Of a stretch of 33,122 bases of DNA, positions 7,281-14,506 are shown one piece after another. Source of the DNA: an uncultured Ruminococcus sp. (GTDB taxonomy: Bacteria; Bacillota; Clostridia; Lachnospirales; Lachnospiraceae); contig UQKK01000036.1 in NCBI GenBank assembly GCA_900541505.1, positions 1 to 33,122 on the forward strand, in the 5' to 3' direction. The position numbers and the translations under genes are program-made. Numbering within the stretch: the first letter of the stretch is position 1; each line of letters opens with the position of its first letter. The notes below the pieces were generated by a model. The model had not been told where the DNA came from and did no database searches. It worked only from the letters and a program-made list of their open reading frames with translations.

Positions 7281-8456
7281 ATGGCTCTCATAAAATGCCC
7301 CGAATGCGACCACGATATATCTGATAAGGCTCTCAGTTGTCCGAATTGCGGTTATCCCGTGAATACCGTTGCAAGCACAAAACCTCGTTCTAAGCGGCAC
7401 AAACGTCCGTCCAGAGCAGCCAACGGAGTAGGAAGTATCTACAATACTGGCAGACCGCACAAACCATTCCGGGCAGTCGCAACACTCGGTTTTGAACTTG
7501 ATCCAGTCACACACAAATCAAAACAAATCAGAAAGACTGTCGGATATTACAGAACCCGTGAAGAGGCTGTTGTGGCTCTCGCTCGATTTAAGGTAAATCC
7601 TCTTGCGCTCCCGGAGACAACTACCGTCAGAGAGGTTTATGAGCGTTGGTCTGCAAAACATTTTGAGGGCAAAAAGGACGGCACAATCAAAAAATACAGA
7701 GCCGCCTTTAATCTTCTTGTTCCGATATGGGAAAAGCCTTTTGCTGATATTTATCTGGACGAGTGGCAGGCCATAGCAGACAATTCAGAGAAAAACGCCC
7801 CCACCCTAAAAGATTACAAAATTCTTGTCGGACAGCTTTATAAATTCGCTATCATGCACGATATTGTGAAACCGGAGCAGGATAAATCAAAATATATTGA
7901 CCTGTCAAACTTCGGCAATCCAAACGCCAGGAAACGGGAACGCTTTACTTCTGAAGAAATAGAGACTCTGTGGACGCTCAAAGACTCAGATATTTATTAT
8001 ACAGTTATTCTCATGCTGATCTATACAGGTGTCCGCATATCTGAGTTTCTTGAACTAAAGAAAGAGAATGTAAATCTCTCAGAACGGTGGTTTGATGTAA
8101 CGGCTTCTAAAACCTCTGCCGGAGTCCGTAAAGTTCCGATTGCAGACAAGGTATATCCGTTCTTTGAATATTGGTATCATCTAAATGACTGTGAATATCT
8201 GTTATCTACGCCAGACGGAGCAGGCTTCAAATACAGAAATTATTATGATGGTTATTGGACACCTCTTATGAGTGCCGTCCAGATGGATCATACGCCGCAT
8301 GATACCCGTCACACCTGCATATCTTTACTGACAGAGGCAGCAGTTGATGAACGTCTCATTCAGCAGATTGTAGGGCATAAGGGCGCAAATGTCACACGGT
8401 CTGTCTACACTCATGTAGATATTGCCAACCTGTTAGAAGCAATCAATAAAATATGA
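7281..8456 (+). CDS. int: Tyrosine integrase with N-terminal zinc ribbon
   Basis: A 391-aa site-specific tyrosine recombinase. The C-terminal catalytic domain has R252 (TGVRISE), H340 and R343 (PHDTRHT), H366 (GHKG) and the nucleophile Y376 (SVYTHVD). A SAM-like core-binding domain lies at about 112-200 and an arm-binding AP2-like domain at about 48-105. Unusually, residues 1-30 form a zinc ribbon with C6-x2-C9 and C20-x2-C23 (CPNCGYP). The ATG follows the repressor stop without a gap. The gene points at the 3' end of rpsI, whose end is a plausible attachment site. It would catalyse integration and, with the AlpA-like protein, excision. Confidence 0.9.
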   Translation: MALIKCPECDHDISDKALSCPNCGYPVNTVASTKPRSKRHKRPSRAANGVGSIYNTGRPHKPFRAVATLGFELDPVTHKSKQIRKTVGYYRTREEAVVALARFKVNPLALPETTTVREVYERWSAKHFEGKKDGTIKKYRAAFNLLVPIWEKPFADIYLDEWQAIADNSEKNAPTLKDYKILVGQLYKFAIMHDIVKPEQDKSKYIDLSNFGNPNARKRERFTSEEIETLWTLKDSDIYYTVILMLIYTGVRISEFLELKKENVNLSERWFDVTASKTSAGVRKVPIADKVYPFFEYWYHLNDCEYLLSTPDGAGFKYRNYYDGYWTPLMSAVQMDHTPHDTRHTCISLLTEAAVDERLIQQIVGHKGANVTRSVYTHVDIANLLEAINKI

Positions 8457-8470
8457 TCGTTACAAAGAAA

Positions 8471-8496
8471 AAAGAGTCGGTTTGTTCCGGCTCTTT
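8471..8496 (+). terminator. Terminator hairpin between convergent integrase and RHH genes
   Basis: AAAGAGTCGG (8471-8480) pairs with CCGGCTCTTT (8487-8496) across a six-base loop. On the plus strand all ten pairs form (one G-U). On the minus strand one mismatch remains, but the U-rich tract is better (TTTTTTCTTT). It probably serves both genes and overlaps the stop codon of the minus-strand gene. Confidence 0.75.
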
Positions 8497-8918
8497 CATC
8501 GTTTATGTGACTTCACTATAATTCTTCGGAGTTCTGCTGTCTTATCACACTGGATCAGCCTGCTGCCCGTCACATCATTTATATATCCTTTTTTCAGTTC
8601 TATTGTATAGTGCTTGTTCATTCCGTTTATGGTATCAACGTGCATTCTCTGGATCATATCCCGGTATTTCTGTGCCACCTGCCATTTATCAAGCAATGCC
8701 TGCTGTTCCTCTGTAAATTCCGGGTTCAGCTTCTCTCCCAGTCTGCTTTTACCGGATACCAGATCATCAACCACAAGGGCATACAGATATTCATTAACGG
8801 ACATCTTCAATTCACTGGCCGCCTGCTTTATCCTATCCTTCTCGCCTTTTGGTATAGTAAAGTTGATACGGTCATAATTTTCTTTAATGTGCTGATTTTT
8901 ATATTCTGTGCGGTTCAT
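8496..8918 (-). CDS. Ribbon-helix-helix-like DNA-binding protein
   Basis: A 140-aa protein. Residues 15-55 (DRINFTIPKGEKDRIKQAA then LKMSVNEYLYALVVDDL) match the Arc/MetJ ribbon-helix-helix pattern: a short beta strand, then two helices with the SVNEY turn. The remaining C-terminal part is unrecognised. Such proteins act as autorepressors, antitoxins or relaxase accessory proteins; no toxin or relaxase gene stands beside it. A consensus-like promoter with a 14-bp palindrome on its -35 lies directly upstream, suggesting autoregulation. It is the outermost gene at the integrase end, so it may also act on the element's attachment end. Confidence 0.7.
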   Translation of the reverse strand: MNRTEYKNQHIKENYDRINFTIPKGEKDRIKQAASELKMSVNEYLYALVVDDLVSGKSRLGEKLNPEFTEEQQALLDKWQVAQKYRDMIQRMHVDTINGMNKHYTIELKKGYINDVTGSRLIQCDKTAELRRIIVKSHKR

Positions 8919-8938
8919 ACAATCACTTCCTTACCCAT

Positions 8939-8970
8939 ATCATACCATGTCCAAAAGTCTTGCGCAAGAC
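8939..8970 (-). promoter_or_regulatory. Promoter and palindromic operator of the RHH gene
   Basis: On the minus strand TTGCGC (8967-8962) and TATGAT (8944-8939) are 17 bases apart. GTCTTGCGCAAGAC (8957-8970), a perfect 14-bp palindrome, contains the -35. Ribbon-helix-helix proteins bind such short palindromes, so autorepression by the gene downstream is likely. Confidence 0.65.
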
Positions 8971-8996
8971 AGCTATTTTCATGATTTTATTTTCGG

Positions 8997-9013
8997 GTGC
9001 TATTGAGTGCTAT
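8997..9013. repeat. Tandem GTGCTAT pair near the element end
   Basis: GTGCTAT occurs at 8997-9003 and again at 9007-9013, a 10-base period that puts both copies on the same face of the helix. It lies between the last element gene and rpsI, where arm-type integrase sites would be expected. Function is inferred. Confidence 0.35.
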
Positions 9014-9066
9014 AGACCGCTTTTTTGCACAATTTTAATCCATTTAAGAACATTCTTAGCATAAAG

Positions 9067-9101
9067 AAAACCCTTGAAAACACTGGATTTTCAAGGGTTT
9101 T
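9067..9101 (-). terminator. Terminator of the rplM-rpsI operon
   Basis: A perfect 14-bp inverted repeat, AAAACCCTTGAAAA (9067-9080) and TTTTCAAGGGTTTT (9088-9101), with a seven-base loop, 26 bases after the rpsI stop. T-runs flank it on both strands, so it can work in both directions. Confidence 0.85.
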
Positions 9102-9126
9102 GCTGATTTCTTTAATTGTCGATAAA

Positions 9127-9519
9127 TTATCTCTTGGAGAACTGCGGTGCTCTTCTCGCTGCTTTGAGACCGTATTTCTTACGCTCTTTCATACGCGGGT
9201 CACGTGTCAGATAACCAGCGGATTTCAGAACCGGTCTGTAATCAGCGTCAGCTTCCAGAAGTGCCCTTGCGATACCGTGGCGGATTGCTCCAGCCTGTCC
9301 GGTGTAACCACCGCCATGTACATTTACCAGCACATCGAATTTATCCAGTGTCCCGGTAGCAACGAGCGGCTGGCGTACGACAACTTTCAGTGTCTCCAGT
9401 CCAAGATACTCGTCGATATCTCTTTTATTGATTGTAATCTTGCCTGTTCCAGGTACAAGATATACTCTTGCGATAGATTTTTTTCTTCTTCCTGTTCCAT
9501 AATATTTTGCGTTAGCCAC
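9127..9519 (-). CDS. rpsI: 30S ribosomal protein S9
   Basis: A 130-aa small-subunit ribosomal protein, full length, with the family's start (YYGTGRRKKSIARVYLVPG), the central VNVHGGGYTGQAGAIRHGIARAL and the C terminus ending RAPQFSKR, the tail that reaches the P site. The start is GTG 9519, preceded by AGGAGG; no ATG is available. It follows rplM by 26 bases in the usual rplM-rpsI order. Its 3' end borders the integrated element, and the coding sequence appears intact, as expected if integration duplicates the end of the target gene. Confidence 0.97.
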   Translation of the reverse strand: MANAKYYGTGRRKKSIARVYLVPGTGKITINKRDIDEYLGLETLKVVVRQPLVATGTLDKFDVLVNVHGGGYTGQAGAIRHGIARALLEADADYRPVLKSAGYLTRDPRMKERKKYGLKAARRAPQFSKR

Positions 9520-9545
9520 TGTAATGTCCTCCTTTCAACCTTTCC

Positions 9546-9974
9546 TTAAAATGCCAGTGTTTCTGGTTTCTGAGCCTGATGTGCATGCTCTGGTCCGGCA
9601 TAAACATGAAGCTTTTTAATCATGTCTCTTCCCATAGGTCCTTTCGGAAGCATTCCTTTGACAGCCAGCTCAATTACTTTTTCCGGTTTCTTTGCCATCA
9701 TCTCTGCAAGTGTAGTCTCTCTCATGCCGCCTACATAATCAGAGTGATTGTAGTAAATCTTCTGCTGTAATTTCTTTCCTGTAACTTTTACTTTCTCTGC
9801 GTTTACAACGATTACATAATCGCCTGTATCAATATGAGGTGTATATTCCGGTTTGTTCTTACCTCTCAATACTTTTGCAACTTCAGAAGCAAGACGTCCT
9901 AAAGTACACCCTTCTGCATCAACCACATACCATTTTCTTTCAATCTTGTCAGGGTTAGCCATATACGTTTTCAT
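9546..9974 (-). CDS. rplM: 50S ribosomal protein L13
   Basis: A 142-aa large-subunit ribosomal protein, an early assembly protein that binds 23S rRNA. Family landmarks are KWYVVDAEGCTLGRLASEVA near residue 15, the NKPEYTPHIDTGDYVIVVNA segment, YYNHSDYVGGMRE, and the C-terminal LHVYAGPEHAHQAQKPE. ATG 9974 follows TAGGAGGA. It is the first gene of the rplM-rpsI operon, transcribed from the promoter at 10083-10111 with a structured leader. Confidence 0.97.
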   Translation of the reverse strand: MKTYMANPDKIERKWYVVDAEGCTLGRLASEVAKVLRGKNKPEYTPHIDTGDYVIVVNAEKVKVTGKKLQQKIYYNHSDYVGGMRETTLAEMMAKKPEKVIELAVKGMLPKGPMGRDMIKKLHVYAGPEHAHQAQKPETLAF

Positions 9975-9989
9975 GGGTATTCCTCCTAC

Positions 9990-10070
9990 TAATCATTTCA
10001 TCTATAACATTGCTTTTATATATGAAATCAGTACACTCCGGGGCTATGGCGTATACTGTTTCTCCTTATG
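9990..10070 (-). promoter_or_regulatory. Structured leader of rplM (L13 leader candidate)
   Basis: Two hairpins lie between the promoter and rplM on the minus strand: CAGTATAC pairs with GTGTACTG around a 14-base loop rich in C, then ATTTCATATATAA pairs with TTATAGATGAAAT (12 of 13). Firmicutes carry an L13 leader in which the ribosomal protein represses its own operon. The match here is by position and folding only. Confidence 0.5.
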
Positions 10071-10082
10071 TCATGCTGTAAT

Positions 10083-10111
10083 ATTATAGTACCTGGCAGC
10101 GCCCGTGTCAA
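10083..10111 (-). promoter_or_regulatory. Promoter of rplM-rpsI
   Basis: Perfect TTGACA (10111-10106) and TATAAT (10088-10083) with a 17-base spacer. The -35 overlaps the stop codon of the lipid kinase gene upstream (10108-10110), so the two transcription units are packed with no gap. No terminator is seen between them. Confidence 0.9.
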
Positions 10112-11055
10112 GCTTTTTCTTTTATTTCCAGTTTGTTTCCGTTCTCTTTTGACAGATTGGGAATCATCTTCTCCTGCACCATAATCTTAAGTCCCTGCTT
10201 TTTATCCTTTATGAGAACATCATCGTGTTCCCCGCCAAACTCACCGTCCAGTGTCCAGGGAATCTCCTCCAGAGATTCAAAACGTATGCTCCCTGATTTG
10301 AAGGAATACATGTGCTTAGAGTCAATTTGCTTGAGGAGGAGTGCACCCACAATCTCGTTCAGTTCTATGGGATTCTTCGGCATCTTGATGAGTGTCACCT
10401 CAAACTCGCCGTCATCGAATACCACGTCCCGTCCTATGATACCTTTAAATCCTCCCACGGAGCGGGAATTTGTCACCATACCATAAATAAACTCGTCCTC
10501 AATCTCTCCGCCCTCGTACGTCACTTTTATCCGATAGGAAGGAATGTTGAAGAGCCTTTTCGCGCCTTCCAGCACATAGGCAAGGTGCCCCAGCACATTT
10601 TTCATGCTCTGCTTCGTCTCATAGGAGACGTCCGTAAAAAGCCCGAATGCCGCGATATAAATAAAATAGTCATCATTGAACATTCCCACATCGCATGGGA
10701 ATGGCACGCCGTTTACAACAGTATCCGCCGCTTCCAGTATGTTGCGGGATATGTGGAGACTGTTAGCAAAGTCGTTGGTCGTTCCGGTGGGAATATAACC
10801 GATTGGCACTCGTTTTTCCCTGAAAGACATCCCTGTCACCACCTCGTCCAGCGTCCCGTCCCCGCCGCTGCATGCTACCAGGTCGTAGTCCTCTGTATAG
10901 CTCTGCATCTTGGCAAGAGCGTCATGGTATTTCTGTGTGGGATAGACTGTCACTTCATAGCCGCCCTTCACGAAAATATCCAGCACATCCGCCAGTTTGG
11001 GTTTTAAAAGTCCTGTCCCGGCATTTGGATTATAGATAAACAACATTTTCTTCAT
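10108..11055 (-). CDS. Diacylglycerol kinase family lipid kinase (YegS/BmrU-like)
   Basis: A 315-aa cytoplasmic kinase that would phosphorylate diacylglycerol or a related lipid using ATP. The nucleotide-binding loop GGDGT is at 64-68 in CSGGDGTLDEVV, with the following PTGTTNDFANSL (89-100), both hallmarks of the DAGK catalytic domain; NPNAGTG at 9-15 is the usual N-terminal glycine loop. The C-terminal half has the beta-sandwich lipid-binding domain with DGE near residue 275. Length is normal for the YegS/DgkB group. In Gram-positives this activity recycles diacylglycerol from lipoteichoic acid synthesis. Read-through into rplM is possible. Confidence 0.9.
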   Translation of the reverse strand: MKKMLFIYNPNAGTGLLKPKLADVLDIFVKGGYEVTVYPTQKYHDALAKMQSYTEDYDLVACSGGDGTLDEVVTGMSFREKRVPIGYIPTGTTNDFANSLHISRNILEAADTVVNGVPFPCDVGMFNDDYFIYIAAFGLFTDVSYETKQSMKNVLGHLAYVLEGAKRLFNIPSYRIKVTYEGGEIEDEFIYGMVTNSRSVGGFKGIIGRDVVFDDGEFEVTLIKMPKNPIELNEIVGALLLKQIDSKHMYSFKSGSIRFESLEEIPWTLDGEFGGEHDDVLIKDKKQGLKIMVQEKMIPNLSKENGNKLEIKEKA

Positions 11056-11147
11056 CTTTTCCCCTCCCGTTCTCTGCAGCGGTCTGTCTTCACACCACCT
11101 GTACCCGGCACGGCAGCCGCCTCAAATCACATCTGTGTTTTTATGAT

Positions 11148-11175
11148 AAAAGAGGCTGTACAAAAGTACAACCTC
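11148..11175 (-). terminator. Terminator after the murB-rapZ-whiA-HPr-like cluster
   Basis: On the minus strand GAGGTTGTAC (11175-11166) pairs with GTACAGCCTC (11161-11152), ten pairs including one G-U, around a TTTT loop, followed by TTTT. The plus strand has one mismatch, so the minus strand is the likely user. Confidence 0.75.
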
Positions 11176-11241
11176 CTTTTTTATTCTATTCTTATCATCT
11201 GGCTGATGTTTTTTGTCGTATTCCTTGCGTGAAACAAAATA

Positions 11242-11502
11242 TTAACATTTTGCCATTGTGAAAAATGTCTTGATTCCCTCGGCAGCTTTCTTCTCATCAT
11301 CACCCTCTGTCACTACCGTGAGTTCTTCCCCCTCTGCAAGGCTCAGGCTCATCATTCCCATAATGCTCTTTGCATTGATTTTCTTTCCATTTACCATAAT
11401 ATAAATCTGGCTTGCGTACTGGCTTGCCTCCTGTACCAACAATGCAATCGGTCTTCCGTCGAGACCTTTACTGTGCCTTACTACGACTGGTGTTTTAATC
11501 AT
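11242..11502 (-). CDS. HPr-like protein lacking the phosphocarrier His (Crh-like)
   Basis: An 86-aa HPr-fold protein. HPr carries phosphate from EI to EII on His15; here position 15 is Asp in GLDGRP where HPr has GIHARP. The regulatory Ser46 is kept in NAKSIMGMMSL, along with the surrounding hydrophobic patch that binds HPr kinase and CcpA. It therefore cannot be a PTS phosphocarrier of the usual kind and resembles Crh of Bacillus (Gln15, Ser46), which lies after whiA in Bacillus too. Its ATG overlaps the whiA stop by four bases, so the two are co-translated. A role in carbon-source regulation or cell-wall precursor control is inferred. Confidence 0.85.
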   Translation of the reverse strand: MIKTPVVVRHSKGLDGRPIALLVQEASQYASQIYIMVNGKKINAKSIMGMMSLSLAEGEELTVVTEGDDEKKAAEGIKTFFTMAKC

Positions 11503-12458
11503 AATAATCCTCCTTGTTCTTGCCTTACCTTCTCTGCCATCTCGCTCAGCTTCCTGAGTCTGTGATTGACCCCTGACTTCCCGACAGGGGGTGAAAGGAG
11601 TTCACCCAACTCCTTCAGAGTCGCCTCAGGATATGCCAGGCGGGCAAGTGCAATTTCCTCCAATCCCTCGGACAACTTTTCAAAACCAATCGTATCCCTC
11701 AGATATGTAATATCTTCTACCTGTTTCACTGCAGCGGATACGGTTTTGTTAATGTTGGCAGTCTCACAATTTACCTTTCTGTTTACGGAATTGCGCATCT
11801 CTTTGAGTATCCTGACATTTTCCAGTTCCATCAAAGCGACGTGTGCTTCCATAATATTTAAAATATCTACTATCTGTGACCCTTCCTTCAGGTATACGAC
11901 ATAAGATTTTTTTCTCTGGACTGTCTTGGCATCCATGTCAAACCCGCATATCACTTCCTGAAGCTTCAGCGACAACTGTTCAGAAGCGCAGACAATCTCA
12001 AAATGATAAGATTTCTTAGGGTCGCTCATGGAACCCGCCGCCAGAAACGCACCTCTGATAAATGCACGCCTGCAGCATGTCTGCTTTATCACAAGTGGAT
12101 TTACTGACACGAACTCTCCACACTCTGAGACCGAACTGTCCATCATCTTCGCTGCCTGAAGTATCCGCACGGCATCTTCGTGTCGCCTTACGATGACTGA
12201 ATACGATACGCTGTGCTTCAAAATGTTTCTCCGGATAGAGATATCAGCTTTTATATTAAATGTTTTTTCTATTAATGTAAAGACCTTTCTTGCAACTACC
12301 AGATTTTCCGTGCGGATTTTTAAACTGTAACGATTAAACCGGTTGATGACGACAGTCCCGCATAACGCCAGTATTGCCGTCATTTCCGCAATCTGGCAGT
12401 GCCTTGCCGGGCTGATTTTCCTGCCCGTCTCTTCTTTTACTTTTCCGGAAAATGACAT
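11499..12458 (-). CDS. whiA: WhiA-family DNA-binding regulator
   Basis: A 319-aa protein with the WhiA layout: an N-terminal segment starting MSFSGKVKEETGRKI, a degenerate LAGLIDADG homing-endonuclease-like domain (about 85-185, with CCRRAFIRGAFLAAGS), and a C-terminal HTH (about 230-310, with YPEATLKELGELLSPPVGKSGVNHRLRKL in two steps). WhiA controls sporulation septation in actinobacteria and influences division and chromosome segregation in Bacillus. It is 81 bases after rapZ with nothing recognisable in the gap; the yvcK/glmR gene that often stands between them is absent. Confidence 0.95.
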   Translation of the reverse strand: MSFSGKVKEETGRKISPARHCQIAEMTAILALCGTVVINRFNRYSLKIRTENLVVARKVFTLIEKTFNIKADISIRRNILKHSVSYSVIVRRHEDAVRILQAAKMMDSSVSECGEFVSVNPLVIKQTCCRRAFIRGAFLAAGSMSDPKKSYHFEIVCASEQLSLKLQEVICGFDMDAKTVQRKKSYVVYLKEGSQIVDILNIMEAHVALMELENVRILKEMRNSVNRKVNCETANINKTVSAAVKQVEDITYLRDTIGFEKLSEGLEEIALARLAYPEATLKELGELLSPPVGKSGVNHRLRKLSEMAEKVRQEQGGLL

Positions 12459-12539
12459 GTTCTCTTACCTGTCCTTCTATTGACTTTCTTTTCCTGTTCC
12501 CAGTCTTCGCATTCTTTTAAGCTTAATCTTGCTGTCTTT

Positions 12540-13418
12540 CTATTTTCTTTTTGTGACAGCGTCTTTTTCAATATCTCTATGCTCTATGCGGACTCCGTAA
12601 TTCTCCTCCGGCTTAAGGCTCGCATACAATGCGTTGGCGAGCGTTACACTGCGATGTTTCCCGCCGGTACAGCCAATCGCTACCACGAGCTGGTTCTTGC
12701 CCTCCAGAATATAGTTTGGTATCAAAAACGCCATCATATCCTCTAATTTTGAGAGGAAAATTCTGCCTTTATCATTCGCCATCACATAATCCTGCACTTC
12801 TAAGTCATTTCCTGTCTTATGCTTCAGCTCTTCGATGTAGTAGGGATTTGGCAGAAAGCGTACATCAAATACAAGGTCCGCGTCCTCCGGGATGCCATAT
12901 TTGAATCCGAACGACATGACCGTGATGTAAAGGTTTTTGAAATCCTTCCCCTCCACAAAAATTTTCTCCAGCTCCAGGCGCAGTTCCCGTGTCAGCATCT
13001 TACTTGTATCCAGTATATACGTTGCCTTCATTTTTAAGAACGCAATCTTTTCTCTTTCTCTCGCGATTCCCTTGTCGATTCTGCCCGGTCCGCTCAAAGG
13101 ATGCTGTCTCCTCGTCTCCTTGTAACGTTTCACCAGGACATCGTCTCTGGCATCCAAAAACAAAATCTCATAGCGGATACCCATCTCGTCAATCTGACGC
13201 AGACTCTCCTCCAGTCCCAGGAAATCCTGACCGCCTCGTATATCAATTCCCAGAGCGGTCTTCGATATCTCGGTATCCTGTGCGGAGAGCATCTCCGCAA
13301 ATTTTGTCATCAGAGGAATAGGAAGATTGTCCACGCAAAAATATCCCATATCCTCCAACATTTTTAACGCTGTAGACTTTCCCGCACCGGACATTCCGGT
13401 CACGATTACAAATCTCAT
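12540..13418 (-). CDS. rapZ: RapZ/YvcJ family nucleotide-binding protein
   Basis: A 292-aa P-loop protein. Walker A is GMSGAGKST (8-16); DIRGG and GIDIRGGQDF near 60 are typical, and the C-terminal domain has AIGCTGGKHRSVTLA, the RapZ signature region. In Escherichia coli RapZ delivers the small RNA GlmZ for cleavage and senses glucosamine-6-phosphate; in Bacillus the YvcJ protein binds GTP/ATP and affects competence. The RNA targets of enterobacteria do not exist here, so the local role is open. Its start lies two bases after the murB stop, making one transcription unit. Confidence 0.95.
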   Translation of the reverse strand: MRFVIVTGMSGAGKSTALKMLEDMGYFCVDNLPIPLMTKFAEMLSAQDTEISKTALGIDIRGGQDFLGLEESLRQIDEMGIRYEILFLDARDDVLVKRYKETRRQHPLSGPGRIDKGIAREREKIAFLKMKATYILDTSKMLTRELRLELEKIFVEGKDFKNLYITVMSFGFKYGIPEDADLVFDVRFLPNPYYIEELKHKTGNDLEVQDYVMANDKGRIFLSKLEDMMAFLIPNYILEGKNQLVVAIGCTGGKHRSVTLANALYASLKPEENYGVRIEHRDIEKDAVTKRK

Positions 13419-13420
13419 GC

Positions 13421-14326
13421 CTAAAACTCTCCTATCCTTTTGACCTCAGGCTCCAGCCTCACGCCGGAATTTTTCTCCACCCTGTCGGTCACCTCGTTCA
13501 TCAGCCTCACAACTTCCGCTGCTGTAGCATTCCCCCGGTTGATGACGAATCCGCAGTGCTTCTCTGACACCTGGGCATCTCCCACACGAAATCCCCGAAG
13601 TCCCGCTTCCTGTATCAGCTTTCCGGCGAAATATCCCTCCGGGCGTTTAAAGGTACTGCCCGCGCTGCCGTACTCCAGCGGCTGCTTCGTCACCCGGCGT
13701 TCCTTCAAATCCTCCATCTTATCCCTTATCTCCTGCGGGTTTCCCGGTTGAAGCACAATCTCTGCTCCCAGAACGATATAACCTCTTTTGGAAAAAATAC
13801 TGGTCCGGTACCCCAGCTCCATCTCCTCCACTGGGAGAGAGAACACATTCCCCTCCATATCCAGCACTTCCGCGCTCTTTAAGACCTGCTTCATCTCGCC
13901 GCCGTATGCCCCGGCATTCATCATCAGCGCTCCGCCCAGAGTGCCCGGAATCCCGGAAGCAAACTCGAATCCCCCAAGACCTGCCTTAAGCGCCTCCGCC
14001 GCAATCTTGGAAAGCAGAGCGCCCGCCTGTGCGTAAATGCAGTCGTCCTGAACCCGGACCTCATTCATTCTCTTAAAAATCTGTATCACAGCTCCTCGGT
14101 AGCCCTTATCCCCCACCAGCAGGTTGCTGCCATTCCCCATAATATAAAAGGGCATATCCGCTTCCCTGCACAGCCGGATAACCTGTGCGAGTTCCTCTGC
14201 CGTCCCCGGCATAATGAAATAGTCTGCCGGACCGCCAATCCGAAATGTGGTGTGGCGGCTCATGGGCTCGTTGGTCAGTATCTGCTCATCCCCGACAATG
14301 CTGCATATATCCTTATAAAAATCCAT
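13421..14326 (-). CDS. murB: UDP-N-acetylenolpyruvoylglucosamine reductase
   Basis: A 301-aa FAD enzyme that reduces UDP-GlcNAc-enolpyruvate to UDP-MurNAc with NADPH, the second committed step of peptidoglycan synthesis, in the cytoplasm. FAD-binding motifs are RHTTFRIGGPADYF near 25 and MGNGSNLLVGDKGYRG near 80. The catalytic YRTSIF, the proton-donor Ser in GSAGSTFKRPEG and the terminal Glu in LEPEVKRIGEF are all present. It is a type II MurB by length. First gene of the murB-rapZ-whiA-HPr-like unit. Confidence 0.97.
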   Translation of the reverse strand: MDFYKDICSIVGDEQILTNEPMSRHTTFRIGGPADYFIMPGTAEELAQVIRLCREADMPFYIMGNGSNLLVGDKGYRGAVIQIFKRMNEVRVQDDCIYAQAGALLSKIAAEALKAGLGGFEFASGIPGTLGGALMMNAGAYGGEMKQVLKSAEVLDMEGNVFSLPVEEMELGYRTSIFSKRGYIVLGAEIVLQPGNPQEIRDKMEDLKERRVTKQPLEYGSAGSTFKRPEGYFAGKLIQEAGLRGFRVGDAQVSEKHCGFVINRGNATAAEVVRLMNEVTDRVEKNSGVRLEPEVKRIGEF

Positions 14327-14359
14327 TTTCTACCTCGTTTCCTGGTTCTTTTCTTCTTC

Positions 14360-14388
14360 ATCATACAACAATGTGCGGGTAAAGTAAA
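14360..14388 (-). promoter_or_regulatory. Promoter of murB
   Basis: TTTACT (14388-14383) and TATGAT (14365-14360) on the minus strand with a 17-base spacer, about 25 bases before the murB start. Confidence 0.65.
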
Positions 14389-14421
14389 GGCGTCACTGCC
14401 GGACAAAGTAAGCACGCTATG

Positions 14422-14450
14422 TTGCAAAAATCCGCAAAATAGTGTATATT
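14422..14450 (+). promoter_or_regulatory. Promoter of the CNNM/CorC-like gene
   Basis: TTGCAA (14422-14427) and TATATT (14445-14450) with a 17-base spacer, divergent from murB, about 50 bases before the gene start. Confidence 0.7.
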
Positions 14451-14506
14451 GAAAAGGTATCTGTACTATTTTGAATTTTTAAGTACCAAAGGAGTGAACA
14501 TTACTA

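Noticed and set aside
8997..9013. Start of a CRISPR array or larger repeat array
   Set aside because: Only two seven-base copies with three bases between; no spacers or cas genes are present anywhere in the window.
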